Assembly: GCA_023014335.1 (NCBI GenBank)
Contig: JAECYW010000013.1
Span: 186,001-250,000 of the forward strand
Direction: 5' to 3'
DNA from: Galerina marginata
Taxonomy: Eukaryota; Basidiomycota; Agaricomycetes; Agaricales; Galerinaceae
Length of the DNA: 64,000 nt
The translations under genes and the position numbers were made by a program. Below the pieces are notes generated by a model that saw nothing but the letters and a program-made list of their open reading frames with translations, ran no database searches and was not told the origin of the DNA. Each line of letters opens with the position of its first letter. Positions within the stretch are counted from its first letter, which is position 1. Shown here piece by piece: positions 27,462 through 39,307 of this stretch.

Positions 27462-29043
27462 TACTGTCGGCGGCAGCGTAGGTACAACTTGAGTACTCTT
27501 GCCTTTGCCTGGTGGTGGAGGGTGGTATACCTTTTCCTATGAAAACAATCAAAGGACTCCGCCCGAAAACCACGACATATCTTACCCACCTTCTTCTTCT
27601 TACCCACTTTCGCATTCGGGTCTGGGTAAGCAAGCTTCTCTATTTTCTGCCATTCTTCGTTCGCCTCAAACGCTGCCCGTACAGGAGCCAGGAGGCGAAT
27701 GATCCCATCCGTCACACTGGCTTTCAGGTCCTTCGGGTGCAGCTGCTTGCTAGCAAAGTCCACCTTGACCTCCTCAAAGGATTTGTAGTGGGTCGACCCA
27801 CCGAACTTGGCATCCCTCTCGACGCTGAAAATTGTGGCCTCCGGCGCGTCGTCTGAGATGAATGGACACTGGTCGCCAAGGCCCGGCTCGAGGAGCGTTG
27901 TTGTACCGGCCGCGCGTCGCTCGAGCCGCAGCTGGCTAATCGGTATCAACACCGCTTCGACGAATGCGAGCACCCCGTTGCCCTCGACGTTGCCCTCCTC
28001 GCAAAAGGCTGATTTAAGTTTCTTGCGGATAGCCTCGGGCGTGTCGAGGAAGTCGATCTTGGAATTGGGGTCCGAGGCGGACATTTTTCCACCCGCAAGG
28101 CCAGGCACCATTGCGTTCATGAGATGTGCACGCTTGGCGTAGCCTAGCTTGGGAAGGTAGAGCTCGGCGAAGGTAAATATTTTTCGCTGCGAGGGCAAGC
28201 TGTGAATGGTTAATAGTGGAACATAACCGAAACGCACCTGATCAACACCTCCAAACTGGAAGTCTACATCAAGGTATTGTTCATCTAGGGCCTGGAGGCC
28301 GGGGTATAAAAGGCCACTGAGCAGTGGACTTTCGACCTGTTTCACGACCTCCGCGCCGGCCTTCTTTGCATCGTGCTCGGACACGGTCGCGCAGAGTTTA
28401 TAGTTGTCAAGATTGTATTCCTTGGTCAGCTGGTAGGATGAGCCTTCGATGAAGCGGAGAGAGGAAATGGGGATGCCGAGTGACTTGAAGACCGCGGTTA
28501 GGAGGAATTCGTAGTACTTTGTGCGGTAGGCGACAAGCTCTAGGGGTGCTTTGAGGTTGTCGAGGAATGCATGAACGTCTGAAAGGTGGTTGTTGGAAGT
28601 TGTGGTCTGGAACAACGATGGCCAGTAGTAGTGACTAACCTGCCAGCAGAATAGTGACCTGTCAATTAAACCATGTGCCAGACCGTGAATATGGCGAAAT
28701 ATAAGCGAAGGATGAGGCAATCCCACATACGTGCACGCCCGCTCGCAAAAAATCAGCGATCTTGGTCAATGGCACAAAGTATCCAATGTGAGCTGGAGAG
28801 TTAGCAGCACGTCAGAAGAAGGACATTTAGAGAAGGAGAAGACAAATAATGCACGTCTTCCAGTAGGCGCGGTCCCTGAGGCGAGTACTCAGCAGCGGCC
28901 GAAAAGAGAGTGAATGGATTGTACGCGCCCCAGTAACATTTCGGCTGCCGACCCTCTGCTAGAATGGTCTTGATGGAGTCCCCACCCAAGACTTCCTGCA
29001 ACCTTCGGGTAATGAGTTCGTATTTTTCGTCTGGAGTCGCCAT
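27461..29043 (-). CDS. TYS1: Cytosolic tyrosyl-tRNA synthetase
   Basis: Exons 29043-28929, 28875-28855, 28792-28731, 28658-28640, 28578-28238, 28186-27590 and a 3' exon from 27536. It attaches tyrosine to tRNA-Tyr. Class I motifs: HIGH-like RPHIGY at about residue 45-50 and KMSKS-like GGKMSASD at about 218-225. The tyrosine-pocket segments ([19 protein letters not shown]) are intact. Intron 1 appears to use a GC-AG donor, because only that junction rebuilds the conserved WGTAPTGRPHIGY. The catalytic core ends near residue 385 in a Lys-rich tail. The 3' end is unresolved: one splice form reads [13 protein letters not shown] and then runs into guanylate kinase, while another gives a TAA at 27463-27461. 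Confidence 0.92.
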
Positions 29044-29667
29044 GGATGAAAGGGCGACAAACGGAAGATCGAAAATCTTATCTCCCTCGGCAATTGCCGG
29101 TGAACTTGGAACTCTGTTAATGGGACTGAAGCTTAAGAGGCAAGGGATATTCGAAGAGGTCCATGCTTCAGCGTTTTATGCCCAATTTGTTGTTATCCTC
29201 TTGTCTTGATCATTCTTTGATTATTCGACGAGCGAAAGGCCAAGAAAAGAAAGGCTAGCAAATGAACCTTCATACCCACCATGCAACGTGATGGGCTGCC
29301 TGTTCGATACCTGTTCATCGAGGTCCATGACATTGTAACCTGGAATAATTAAATGCACAGACGAGTCCTGCATGAGAGTTAGGGAGAGGAATTAATAATT
29401 TGGTAGCCGGGTGACAGGTGTGTGACAACATCAAGGTCCCGTCACCAGTCTGCTGGTTGTTCCTCTCCAATTTGTCCCTTCAACGCCGACGACGACCTCG
29501 AGCAACGTTTTTCTTCTTTTCCTTCTCAGATACCCCTCCTTCAGGATATCCAAGAAGTCCTTCTCGCTCCTGCTAAATCCACTCTTTTGATCTGGCTACA
29601 GCCTATCCCCCAACTATACCACGGTTCCTTTCCCCTATATCCCCACCAACGACCGTAACGACTTATA
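29044..29667. promoter_or_regulatory. Divergent promoter region, TYS1 and STK32-like kinase
   Basis: 624 bp between two start codons pointing apart. The kinase-proximal part (29450-29660) is strongly pyrimidine-rich (CTTCTTTTCCTTCTC-type tracts), a common feature of fungal promoters. No TATA box or specific operator is evident. Confidence 0.45.
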
Positions 29668-31538
29668 ATGGGCGCAGTCTGCTGTCGACCGCAGGTATGC
29701 ATCCCTTTCCTCGCCCATATCTATGTCTTATCTCACCTGGCTGTCCTGCAGCCCATTGACTTTGATGGCGAAGTCAATCTATTCCACTTCATGCTCCTCA
29801 GATGTGTGGGGAAAGGTGCTTTTGGAAAGGTCTGTGGACTGTGGTTCTCTTGATCTCAATTTCGTCTTTTACTGATATGAGTGTTGCCATCAACCAGGTC
29901 CGGGTTGTTCAGCATAAACAAACTCGTGATTTGTATGCTCTCAAGTACATCAATAAGACCAAGTGTGTAAAGATGAAGGCTGTACCAAATGTTATACAAG
30001 AACGACGTCTTCTGGAAGAGGTCCGTTGAGTTCGATCACTGCGGTCATTCAACTCACCTTGGATTGCATCTTAGGTCGACCATCCCTTCATCGTCAATTT
30101 GCGATACGCTTTTCAAGATGACGAAAACTGTTTCTTTGTCTTGGACCTTATGCTCGGAGGAGACCTCCGCTGTAAGTTCCCGCCTTTCGTCGTCTTGCCA
30201 CTTCTTTTCTTAACTCTGTACGCAGTCCACCTTGAGCGGCTGGGGTCAATGTCAGAAGAAACTGTTCGCTTCTACCTCGCACAACTGTCTTCAGCTCTGT
30301 CTTTTTTGCACGAAATGGGCATAATGCATCGGTACTGCTCATTCTCCCTTCTTCTACTTTGGGTCAAGTCTTTGTGATTCCAGTCCGCCTTGCTCACCAC
30401 ATCTTTCCTCAGGGACCTGAAACCTGACAACATCCTCCTTGATGAGCGAGGAAACGCCCACTTGACCGATTTTAATATCGCTGTTCACTTTGGTGAACGT
30501 AAGCTAACAGGAGTAGCGGGTTCAATGGCATACATGGCACCAGAGTACGTTTGTCACCGTGTCTTACCATATGGGTTTAACTCTCCAATAGGATCCTATT
30601 GAAGCGAGGATACACATACTGCATCGACTGGTGGTCCCTCGGTGTTTGTGCCTACGAATTGATTTTTGGTCGCCGGCCATTCAGAGGTCGATCAAACAGT
30701 GACCTTACCTACAGCATCTCAAGAGATCCGTTGAAATGGCCCGATGATGCGGACAAGAAATGTAGCCGGAATGGAATCCAGGTTTTAAAGGGGGTACGAA
30801 TGCTTTCTACTTACTCTTATTCGCACCTCACATTGTTGTTGGTAGCTTCTCGACCGGGATCCTTCAAAACGTTTCGGTTGTAAACCGAATGGAGAGGGAT
30901 TCCAAGAGCTGCGAAGACATCCATGGTTCAAACCTATCGACTGGGACACATTAGAAACCAAGGAACAGACCCCACCCTTTACTCCTGACGTATGTCCACA
31001 TTATTAGCCACCTTCCTTTTGATGCTAACACCTTTGTTATATTTTAGGCGAAAAAAGCCAACTTTGATGCCTCCCACGAGCTCGAGGAGTTGCTTTTGGA
31101 GGATAACCCCCTTAAAGCAAAGGCCCGAAAGGCCAATCAGGATAATCTCAGTGTTGAGATGAGACAAATGGAAGACCAGTTCGTCGATCTTGTCAACAGT
31201 CTTTGAGTTTACGTTGCTCATTTCTTCTCCATAGGTTTACCTCCTACGACTTCAAGAAAATGCAGCGGCGTTCGTACTATCCTCACAATCAGCATCTTAT
31301 CTCCACTGCGACCGCTACGTCCTCAGGGTTAGCGTCATCAAGGCCTGGCACCCCTGCTAATGACTTGCGAGTGGAAAATAGCGGCCTCCGTGTCGTCGAC
31401 GGCAATGACACGCGAATGGATGGTGGAATAACCTACAGTGGCACCGCTCTGGAAATAAACGGCGCCGATGAAATCACGACCAAGGAGAGAGACACCATGC
31501 GGGTGGACAAACTGCAACTTGAAAAAGAGTATTCATAG
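29668..31538 (+). CDS. AGC-type Ser/Thr kinase, STK32/YANK-like, predicted lipid-anchored
   Basis: Ten exons: 29668-29694, 29752-29829, 29898-30020, 30075-30171, 30226-30331, 30413-30544, 30592-30793, 30846-30989, 31048-31178 and 31235-31538. They give 447 residues. The first residues MGAVCCRP fit N-myristoylation plus palmitoylation, so membrane attachment is likely. Kinase motifs: GKGAFGKV, the VAIK-type lysine in [19 protein letters not shown] (MAPE), and DFN (LTDFNIA) in place of DFG. DFNIA and the N-terminal lipid signal are hallmarks of the YANK/STK32 family. The C-terminus after the AGC extension (FTSYDFKK) is unique and Ser/Thr-rich. Substrates in fungi are unknown to me. Confidence 0.88.
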
Positions 31539-32032
31539 GCAATCTGACTGCGTCCCTCCTTTTCTCTCTCTCCTACCTACTGACTGACGTGTTTTATTCG
31601 CTTTCTTCCCTCTCATCGGGTGGTTTACAGGGCGGATGCCATCCTTCCGTCATGATATACTTTTATTTAGTCCTTTCTGACCTATATCCCCAGCTTATTG
31701 CTTCATTCATTGTTGCACGGGTCGCTTTCGGTTCTTTCGCAATGGTTATATCCCTATGCCCCTCGCTTTTCAGTACTTAACTTTAACTTTACACTTAATA
31801 TGGTTCCTACCCTGTATCAACGAATTATCTGGACTGGCGAAGTTTGAATAGTCCCCGAGATGCTGCTGACTAATGTTGATTTCTGTTGACGCGAATCTAC
31901 CATGGTCCTCGCGTTTTGATTGTTTTTGTAACGATCGCGTTTGAGCAATCACGTCCATCTTCATGCATGGGGACTCTGCGCAAAACGCGGGAATCCCATT
32001 CTCATTGTTAGTGGCTCATCGCTTCCTTTGTC
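31539..32032. other. Intergenic, kinase 3' UTR and ligase promoter
   Basis: About 495 bp, pyrimidine-rich near 31560-31760 and otherwise without features. No gene, RNA or repeat is recognised. Confidence 0.4.
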
Positions 32033-35000
32033 ATGGTTATTGATTACATACCTCCCAACAATTTAGCTTTTGCTCTCTTGTCCGTGCAATATCCAACATA
32101 AATCCAAAGCCGCCCAGGACCCGTCCCAAACAGCCCTCTCCACAATTCGAATATCCTGCACTTCAGATTTTCTCCAAATGGGTCAATGAACTTCGACGAA
32201 GGTTTAGCCCTCTTCCACCCAACACAACCGCTATCTGCTTTCGAATGCTATTTCCAGAGGAGGATATACGCCGAAAATACGACATCCAGGAGACCAGGAT
32301 GACACAATTGCTCGAGCAATGCTTTGGTATAGACCGCAACGCTTTCGAAAAATGGAGTTTGGAGAACGCCTCTGGATGCCTTGGACAAGAGCTGAAGGTT
32401 GTCTTGGAACGGTCATGTCCAGTGAGCCCCGCTATTTAATGCAATGCTCCTCTGAACTGAATCTTTGACATCAGCATTTGGATGGCTTTATTAGCCCTTT
32501 GACTATAGCGGATGTAGACGAACTTCTAGACGAGCTTGCATCGAAATCCGGCTACTCCCACCAATCTGTTCGATCCAAATATCCTCAAGAACAGAGTCGC
32601 TCACGCGCAGATATTATTCGCTGCCTGTTCCGGCCACTGTCACCAGAAGATGCTGCCGCTCTTAGTCAGATAATACTGAAGGACTTGAAACCGCTCATGT
32701 ATCCTCTGACTGAATTTCATTATACCACTGCCTTGACGAAGTTTAACTCAGAGTCTGTCAAAATGCTCAGAATAGACCATGCCATGAATGCTTGGGATCA
32801 CTCAAAAACATTCTCAGGATTCTACCGTATGCGGGCTTCTCTTGATGCAGCAGCCGCCTATGCAGATGAGCCCTCAAATTCAAGATGTGATATTGAACCT
32901 GCCATGAATGTTCCCGTCGCAGTACGGTCTTTGTTCAATGTCCCGTTCACTACAACTCACGTTTTACATAGATACCAAAATCAGAAAAAGGTCAAGGTTG
33001 CCAGCATGCTCTGGACTTCCTCCAAGGCTCCTCCAGAGTTTGGGCCGAAACCAAGTACGACGGAGAGCGAGCCCAGATCCACGTAGAAATACGTGCAGAT
33101 AACTCTTCGCGTATCACCATTTTCAGCAAAAGCAAAAGAGACTCTACTCACGATAGGCATGCTGTGCATAGTATCATTCGGAGCGCACTGGGTCTTGGCT
33201 CATCTCATCAAAGGGATAATGGGAAAACCATCGTCCGGAAAAATGTCATATTAGACGCTGAAATGGTGGCCTTCCGAGGCGGAAAAGTAGATGGTAGAGT
33301 GTTTATTACTGGCCTTTCCTCCTCTGCTAACAACATTATTCAGAATTTTGGCGCATCCGAGAGTTAATTGACAGTACTGCTCATGGAGTACGGGGGAGTC
33401 GAAAAGGCTCCCGAAGCGTAGTTGCCTATGAGTGAGCTGCTTGGCATTGTGCTCATATATATATCCAATTTTAAAGTTCGACTAGGCACGAATCTATGGA
33501 CAGTGAAGCCAACGAGGGCATCAACTTGGGCCTCGTGTTCTTTGACGTCATTTATCTAGATTCTATTACATTGCACTCCCGCCCTTACGCATGTCGACGC
33601 GTAATTCTTGAGTCCCTCATCCAACCGGAATTCGGAAAGGCCATGCTAGCGGATCGTTACTTGATCGACATGTCAACTCATCCACATGAGACTTTACGCA
33701 AAATCTTCTCCGAACATATTGCCTCTCACGAGGAAGGACTGGTTATCAAAGCAGAAGATTCTCGTTACAATGACTATCGAAAACCTTGGGTGAAATTGAA
33801 GAAGGATTACATTCCTGACTTTGGCGACAATCTCACCCTGGTTATTCTTGGAGCAAGTTGGGAAAAGGTCCGTGGCCGAAGTTTGCGAGGTGAGAAACTT
33901 GAATTTCGTCATGGCCGAAAACCTGCTGAATCACCCTTTCTTCAAGTCCCACCAACAACGTACACGACATTTTATATAGGTGCCTTGGATAAACAGAGTG
34001 TGGGTCTTGGTCGTTTTATAGGATTATACATTCACTAACTTTGGTAATGCAACAGACTTTCATCCTTCCAAAATTCCATATATATTTCACTGCGTCATAT
34101 GGATTGAATCGAGAGAAATTGGAAGAAGTTAACTTCCTCATCAAGAGCTCGAATCCGATCCCATACTCGGTACGTACGAGACCTTTCCCGCAATTCCTAG
34201 CTCATTAATTTGGGCACATCGTAGGCCAGCAACGACCTTCCATTCAAATTTACAGTTTTTCAAGGTCTCAATCTTCCCCCAACGGTCATATTACGAACGC
34301 CTTTGGCTGTTGATATCTTCGGTGCCGGCTTTACCAAAGCCGCTAAAAGTCAGGTATGTGCAAGGCCTTCCGGCATGCCAACAAACTTTAAAAGTGAACT
34401 TGCAGCATTACGAACTTCGTTTCCCGCGAATAACAAAAATTTACCGTCCAAGCGAGCGCAGCTGGAAGGAGAGCCTCAACCTTGAAGATCTCCATAGGAA
34501 AGCGTGTAATTCAGTTGGCCGCGACAGGTCCGACAAGGACCTTTATGATTTTTGTAAGCAAGCATTCGGCAAGCCGTCCTCACCAAGCGTAAATTCTCCG
34601 CGTAAACGAAAGGCAAGGGCTGCTTCATGGGACAGAAAGTTGGATGAATTGGAAAGAAGGATTCTTCGACACGACACGCCTTCGTCTATCATTGACCTTA
34701 CATGCAGCCCGTCCCAGTCGGCCCAGAAAAAAGTGCGCGGGGACTCAAAACCATTAACACCTAGAACCAATGTTATTGGGCAGCCATCCACCAATGCAGA
34801 GCCTATCAGGTCAAGGCCTTGCCCATACTTGACGCCGCCAAGGAAGCAGGTGCCAAATCGCTTAAAATCTTCGAAAGTTGGAACTGCAACACCAAATGCT
34901 CTTCCCAGCTTGGAAGGTACTCTCGCATGGTTCGCTCTGTCTGCGAGCAAGAAGTGTGCAAAGTGCGCGTCATGGAAGAAAAGAATCCCGCCTGAAGGAA

Positions 35001-35203
35001 GGATACATTCTCTCCAAGCGTTACTTGTTGGGTGTGGGTGGACAGGCACACAAGGCAACTCTGGGGTGAAACGGGGTGTGATTATTATCGACGAAAGTGA
35101 TGAAGATGGAGAGAAGTGCAAAGACAGTATTTTAGACATGCTGCACGAAATCCCGTACAGGAAGCGGGTTGAAATAGAAGTGGTGGGATGCCGGTCTGAG
35201 TAG
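32033..35203 (+). CDS. ATP-dependent DNA ligase (LIG4-like, no visible BRCT)
   Basis: Nine exons: 32033-32083, 32134-32421, 32475-32921, 32972-33293, 33344-33431, 33486-33999, 34056-34169, 34225-34353 and 34406-35203. They give 916 residues. The protein has an N-terminal DNA-binding domain (ALQIFSKWVNELRRRFSP, FPEED), then the adenylation domain. Motif I is ETKYDGERAQIH with catalytic Lys about 290; further motifs are DAEMVAF, EGLVIKAEDSRY and WVKLKKDYI. It seals DNA nicks through an AMP intermediate. After the OB fold the last exon encodes a low-complexity Ser/Lys/Pro tail. I see no BRCT repeats, so it may be an additional ligase of the type annotated adl1 in fission yeast rather than true LIG4. 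Exon 1 is the least certain. The 3' end is 54 bp from ETR1. Confidence 0.85.
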
Positions 35204-35257
35204 TTTGTAAATTACAAATGATATCATTCCCATGAATTTTCTTCCCATGTTTTCCAA

Positions 35258-36750
35258 ATGTTTTCTCTCCTCCGCTCGTCATCTCTACGCCGTTTCTCGT
35301 CTTCTGCCATACGCGCAGGTCGTGCTGTTGTCTACGCGCAAAATGGAGATCCTTCTCAGGTCTTGACTGTTCTTACATACCCAAATCTCCCGCAACCCCC
35401 ACCAAATTCTGTTAATGTCCAATTTCTGCTTTCCCCCATCAACCCAGCTGACATCAACGTCGTGGAAGGGGTCTATCCCACAAAACCTACCAAGGCAGAT
35501 GCGTTGATCGCGCCAGGAAAGAACGGAGAAAGCCAGTTCTTCGTAGGCGGTAACGAAGGGCTGGCTCGTGTAACCGCTTTAGGGGCTGGTGTTCGCTCGC
35601 TCGCTGTTGGCGACTGGGTTATCATGCTCAAGCAGCAAGCAGGAACATGGACTACAGACCGAAACGTATCTGCAACCGACATTTTGAAAGTCCCAAACTC
35701 GGAAGTTCTCACTGAGGCTCAGGCCGCAACGTTAACTGTAAATATTTCTCTCCTTTCCGTGGCCTTTTCGCTGATGGCTTTGCAGGTGAATCCCCCAACA
35801 GCTTATAACATGCTATCTGATTTTGTCACCCTGCAATCCGGGGACTGGGTAGTTCAAAACGGTGCTAACAGTGCTGTGAGCACTTCTCTCTCGTCTGCCG
35901 GGTCTACCCATACCAACGCGTGAATGGTTGGTTCTTCAGGTAGGACAGGCCGTCATTCAGATAGCCGCCGCCAAGGGGCTCAAAACTATCAATCTCATTC
36001 GTGATAGGTCGGCCATTTTCCTTTACTAGCCGGCTCTTGGGATTCCTTTCTTATGCCAGCGCTAGGCCAGATCTCGAACAACTAGTACAAAAACTAGAGA
36101 ACCTTGGGGCCACCCATGTTCTCACCTATGACCAGTTATCGGACAAGTCCGTGAGAGAGAAGGTCAAGGAATGGACTGGTGGAAAGGTAATCTTCAAAAA
36201 TATATCTTGCTATCGTTATTGTAACTCGTGCCATTGCAGGCCATTCGGCTGGGCTTGAATTGTGTGGGTAAGGGGTATTTTGTGTCGGAATGATTTCAGT
36301 ATTCACCGTGTTTAACAGGAGGAAAAGACACGACCGCCATGGCAAGATTGCTCGGGGAAGACGGACATTTAGTATCCTACGGAGCCATGGCAAAGCAACC
36401 GTTATCGCTCCCGATTTCTTTGTTCATCTTCAAGAACTTGGCGTGCCATGGCTTTTGGCAAAGCCGTTGGTATTCCCAGAGGTCCCTGGGTGAACGAGAG
36501 ACCTTGATGAAGAATCTAGTCAACTTGATGACGGAAAAGATGGTAAGTGCCATGACGGTAAAATGACTTTTGGTGGTTATTATTTATGTTTCTGCGACTC
36601 TTTTAGCTCGACACACCAGAGCACGAGATCATCGTTGTAAAAACGGATGAGTCCGACGAACAAGCGACTCAAAAGGTTAGGGCGACACTGCAGGCCATTT
36701 CGGGAGGCCGATATGGGAAGAAGGTTCTATTGAAGATAGAGAGCACTTAA
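35258..36750 (+). CDS. ETR1: Mitochondrial 2-enoyl thioester reductase
   Basis: Seven exons: 35258-35737, 35786-35875, 35940-36007, 36066-36186, 36240-36267, 36319-36542 and 36607-36750. They give 384 residues, the length of yeast Etr1. It performs the NADPH-dependent last step of mitochondrial fatty acid synthesis, which supplies lipoic acid. The N-terminus MFSLLRSSSLRRFSSS is an Arg/Ser-rich amphipathic mitochondrial presequence. MDR-family features: INPADINVVEG, VGGNEGLA, VGDWVI, and the NPPTAYNML stretch with its cofactor-domain context. A 28 nt exon encodes AIRLGLNCVG. It is convergent with the p24 gene, 81 bp away. Confidence 0.93.
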
Positions 36751-36831
36751 GGTCCAGGATTCTGGAATGCCATGACTGATTTTCGTATACCCTGACAAGT
36801 ATGGTCATTATGTGAAGATTAATTACAGGTG

Positions 36832-37623
36832 CTACCGCATCTTCCTGTCTTCAAAAAAGCGCTGAAAGTAATGGTGAATTTACAAACCCAAGATAATATG
36901 GTACCGATAGACGAACCTTCAGGTGCCGTAACTGCCACGCACAGGTCGCGACTAAGACTGTAATCTGAGCAATGCTATACCAAACAGCGCGCGAGTTTGT
37001 AGCCTCGCTTAGATCTCGATAGTCCTCCTCACGCTCTCGCTGGTACTGCTGTTCTCTTCTAATGTCCTCGAGCTTCTGGTTAAGGTCGCGAACCTTGGTG
37101 GCGAGTTCAGATATATGGGATCTGTCGTGTTCGACGTCGGGTTTAGTTGAGCCGACGACAATGTCGAGGTAGAGACGTATGTGAGTATGGCTGAACCAGG
37201 AGGTGTAATTTGTGGAGAGACAGATGGAATGGTCGCCTGCTTCATGAGATGTGAAGGTGAATTTGCCGTCAAGAGGGCCAACGGTTTTCACGACAGTGTG
37301 GCCGGAAGGTTCCTCCTACCAAAGGTGTAAGACAGAAAGCATGGTGCGAAAGCAAGGAAAACACACCTGGACTTGGACAATTATGCCCAGCTCTGGGTTG
37401 TCGGTATACTTTTGCTCGTGTTCTGACCACTCGAGCGCGCGGTAATGGCCTGGAAGGACATTTAGAAAGATAACAAGAGTGAGATCATTGACAGACCTTC
37501 TACGACGGTGTCTGTGGGTATTTCTTCAATAAAACAGCGTTTTTGGTTCGCATCGAGGTAGAAATGAAGGGCATTAACAGAGCAAACAAGAAATAAAAAA
37601 ATTGAAAACAACGGCCGATGCAT
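36832..37623 (-). CDS. p24/TMED cargo receptor, alpha-like
   Basis: Exons 37623-37497, 37449-37367, 37315-36917 and 36861-36832 give 212 residues. p24 proteins cycle between ER and Golgi in COPI/COPII vesicles and sort cargo such as GPI-anchored proteins. Layout: signal peptide MHRPLFSIFLFLVCSVNA, GOLD domain with the conserved Cys pair (RCFIEEIP and HSICLSTN), coiled coil ELATKVRDLNQKLEDIRREQ, membrane helix around WYSIAQITVLVATCAW, and cytosolic tail RHLKRFFEDRKMR. The tail has the FF signal used for COPII export and basic residues for COPI. The last exon (30 nt) supplies the tail. The CFIEEIP start of the GOLD domain suits the TMED9/Erp branch. Confidence 0.92.
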
Positions 37624-37787
37624 GTCAGTTCAAGGAGCGAACGTGGCAGAGTATAACTGTGAGCTGTGTGACGTCACACCAAAACTCCTTCTGTCCTCCT
37701 CCTCCTATTATCCTTCTACTAGCATGTCACATAAGGCTGTACCTTTCAAATACACAAGAAGCCGGTCTTTCGATTTGCCAAACCCTC

Positions 37788-39169
37788 ATGGCTGATCCTG
37801 ATACTCTCAGCAGTAACGAGACACTCATCTGCAATGAAGACACTTTCATTGTCAGTGAGGTTGGGTACCTCATCAATGGCCGATGGTGTGTGCGCCAACT
37901 CGATCCCATTACAGTCACCAAGAAATCATTCGACTCCAATGAAGTGGTAAGTGCCACTGTTTTTTTGCAAGCTTCAGCCATTTATCCGCCTCAAAGGTTG
38001 TCTTCAGCGGCAAGCGCTTCCGTGCAACGCCTATTAGGGTAAGCCACATCAATACCATTCTTTACGTTTCCAAGTATAACATTGCTCATTAGGCCATACT
38101 GCACCAGCTCCAACGCTGGCAAGAGTTGGACAACCACGACAATTTGATTCGTATCCGAGGCATCCATACAACCCTGGATATTCCCCGCCTAATTTTGGTT
38201 TCTGACTATCCATACCCTACAATTCTCGAATTTTTACAGGACGTGGAACATCTACATTCACCTGAAGATAATACAACGGATTGTACATCAGTAAGCCATG
38301 TCAGATCTTTAACAGGCCCATCTAATACCCGTTCTCTTAGTGTACTCAAATTGCAGATTTCCGCTATACCAGTGTAAGAGACAAAAAATCCTGCATTTAG
38401 CGGCACCTTTTAAGACCTGTTTTCTCTCCAGTGCGTTCAAGTCGCTGATGGGCTACAGTTTTTGCACTCTAAACACATAGTTCACGGTGCGATCAGAGGG
38501 GTACGACCTTGTTGTTTGTTCTTATCGACTTGGGCTTACATGCAACATCTAATAGTCCAATGTACTGGTCAAGCCTGATGGAATATGTTGTCTGGGTGAG
38601 TTCTCTGAAGAACGCGGACCCTCAGAAGCAACTCTCAATCGCTACGCCAACTGGATGGCTCCTGAACTTGTGGATCTTCATAAATTTCTTAAACTACACG
38701 TTCCCCACTATGAATTACAGGATAATCCACCGTATTTAGGAACGTACCGAAAGCCAAGTGACGTCTTTGCCTTAGGCTGTACCTGTATTGAAGTCGGTAC
38801 TCTAATACCTTGACCGAAAAGCGCATTTTACCTATTTTACAGATATACACTGGCGCGCCACCGGCTGTCCTATATATCGATTATGAAAAGGTCAATTCGG
38901 ACTCTGGCTTGGTCCAAAAAGTCTATACGTGGCTTCATCGCCAACCGACTGAAGAAGAGAAGGACAAGATCCCAGAAAAGATACTGTCCGTTATCAATGC
39001 TTATCTCTTGAGATATATTCCTAGTGTCCGCTCAGATGCTGAGCGTGCCCACAAATTGTTGAAGTACCTTGAAGCATACAGGATACGAACGGAACTCGAT
39101 GGTTTCAATGCAAGAGCTGAGGCCAGGAAAGTTTTTTTCAAGTGGCTGTTGGGTGAAAGGTGTATTTAA
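37788..39169 (+). CDS. Degenerate protein kinase-like protein (probable pseudokinase)
   Basis: Seven exons: 37788-37946, 37997-38038, 38093-38290, 38341-38373, 38432-38500, 38556-38792 and 38843-39169. They give 354 residues. The C-lobe layout is recognisable: LQFLHSKHIVHGAIRGSNVL in place of HRDLKxxN, CCLGEF where DFG should be, WMAPE as the APE motif, and PSDVFALGCTCIEI as the DxWSxG region. Lys is present in the N-lobe but no glycine loop is obvious. The HRD Asp and the DFG Asp are both absent, so phosphotransfer is unlikely. Function unknown; it is fungal-kinome-like and divergent from p24 with 164 bp between starts. Confidence 0.75.
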
Positions 39170-39307
39170 TTTCATTGAATACGTTACTTAGTTAACCGTT
39201 TTTCTTATTATCTCATGAAGAATTTAACGAACTGCCAATGAGTAGGATAAGTATATGGATAAAATTACAACAAATATAGTGATACAACTCGATTCTACTA
39301 CCCGAAC

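Noticed and set aside
27223..27633. 136-codon minus frame across the synthetase/kinase junction
   Set aside because: A shifted shadow of the two real frames; would need the GTAAGA donor and destroys both proteins.
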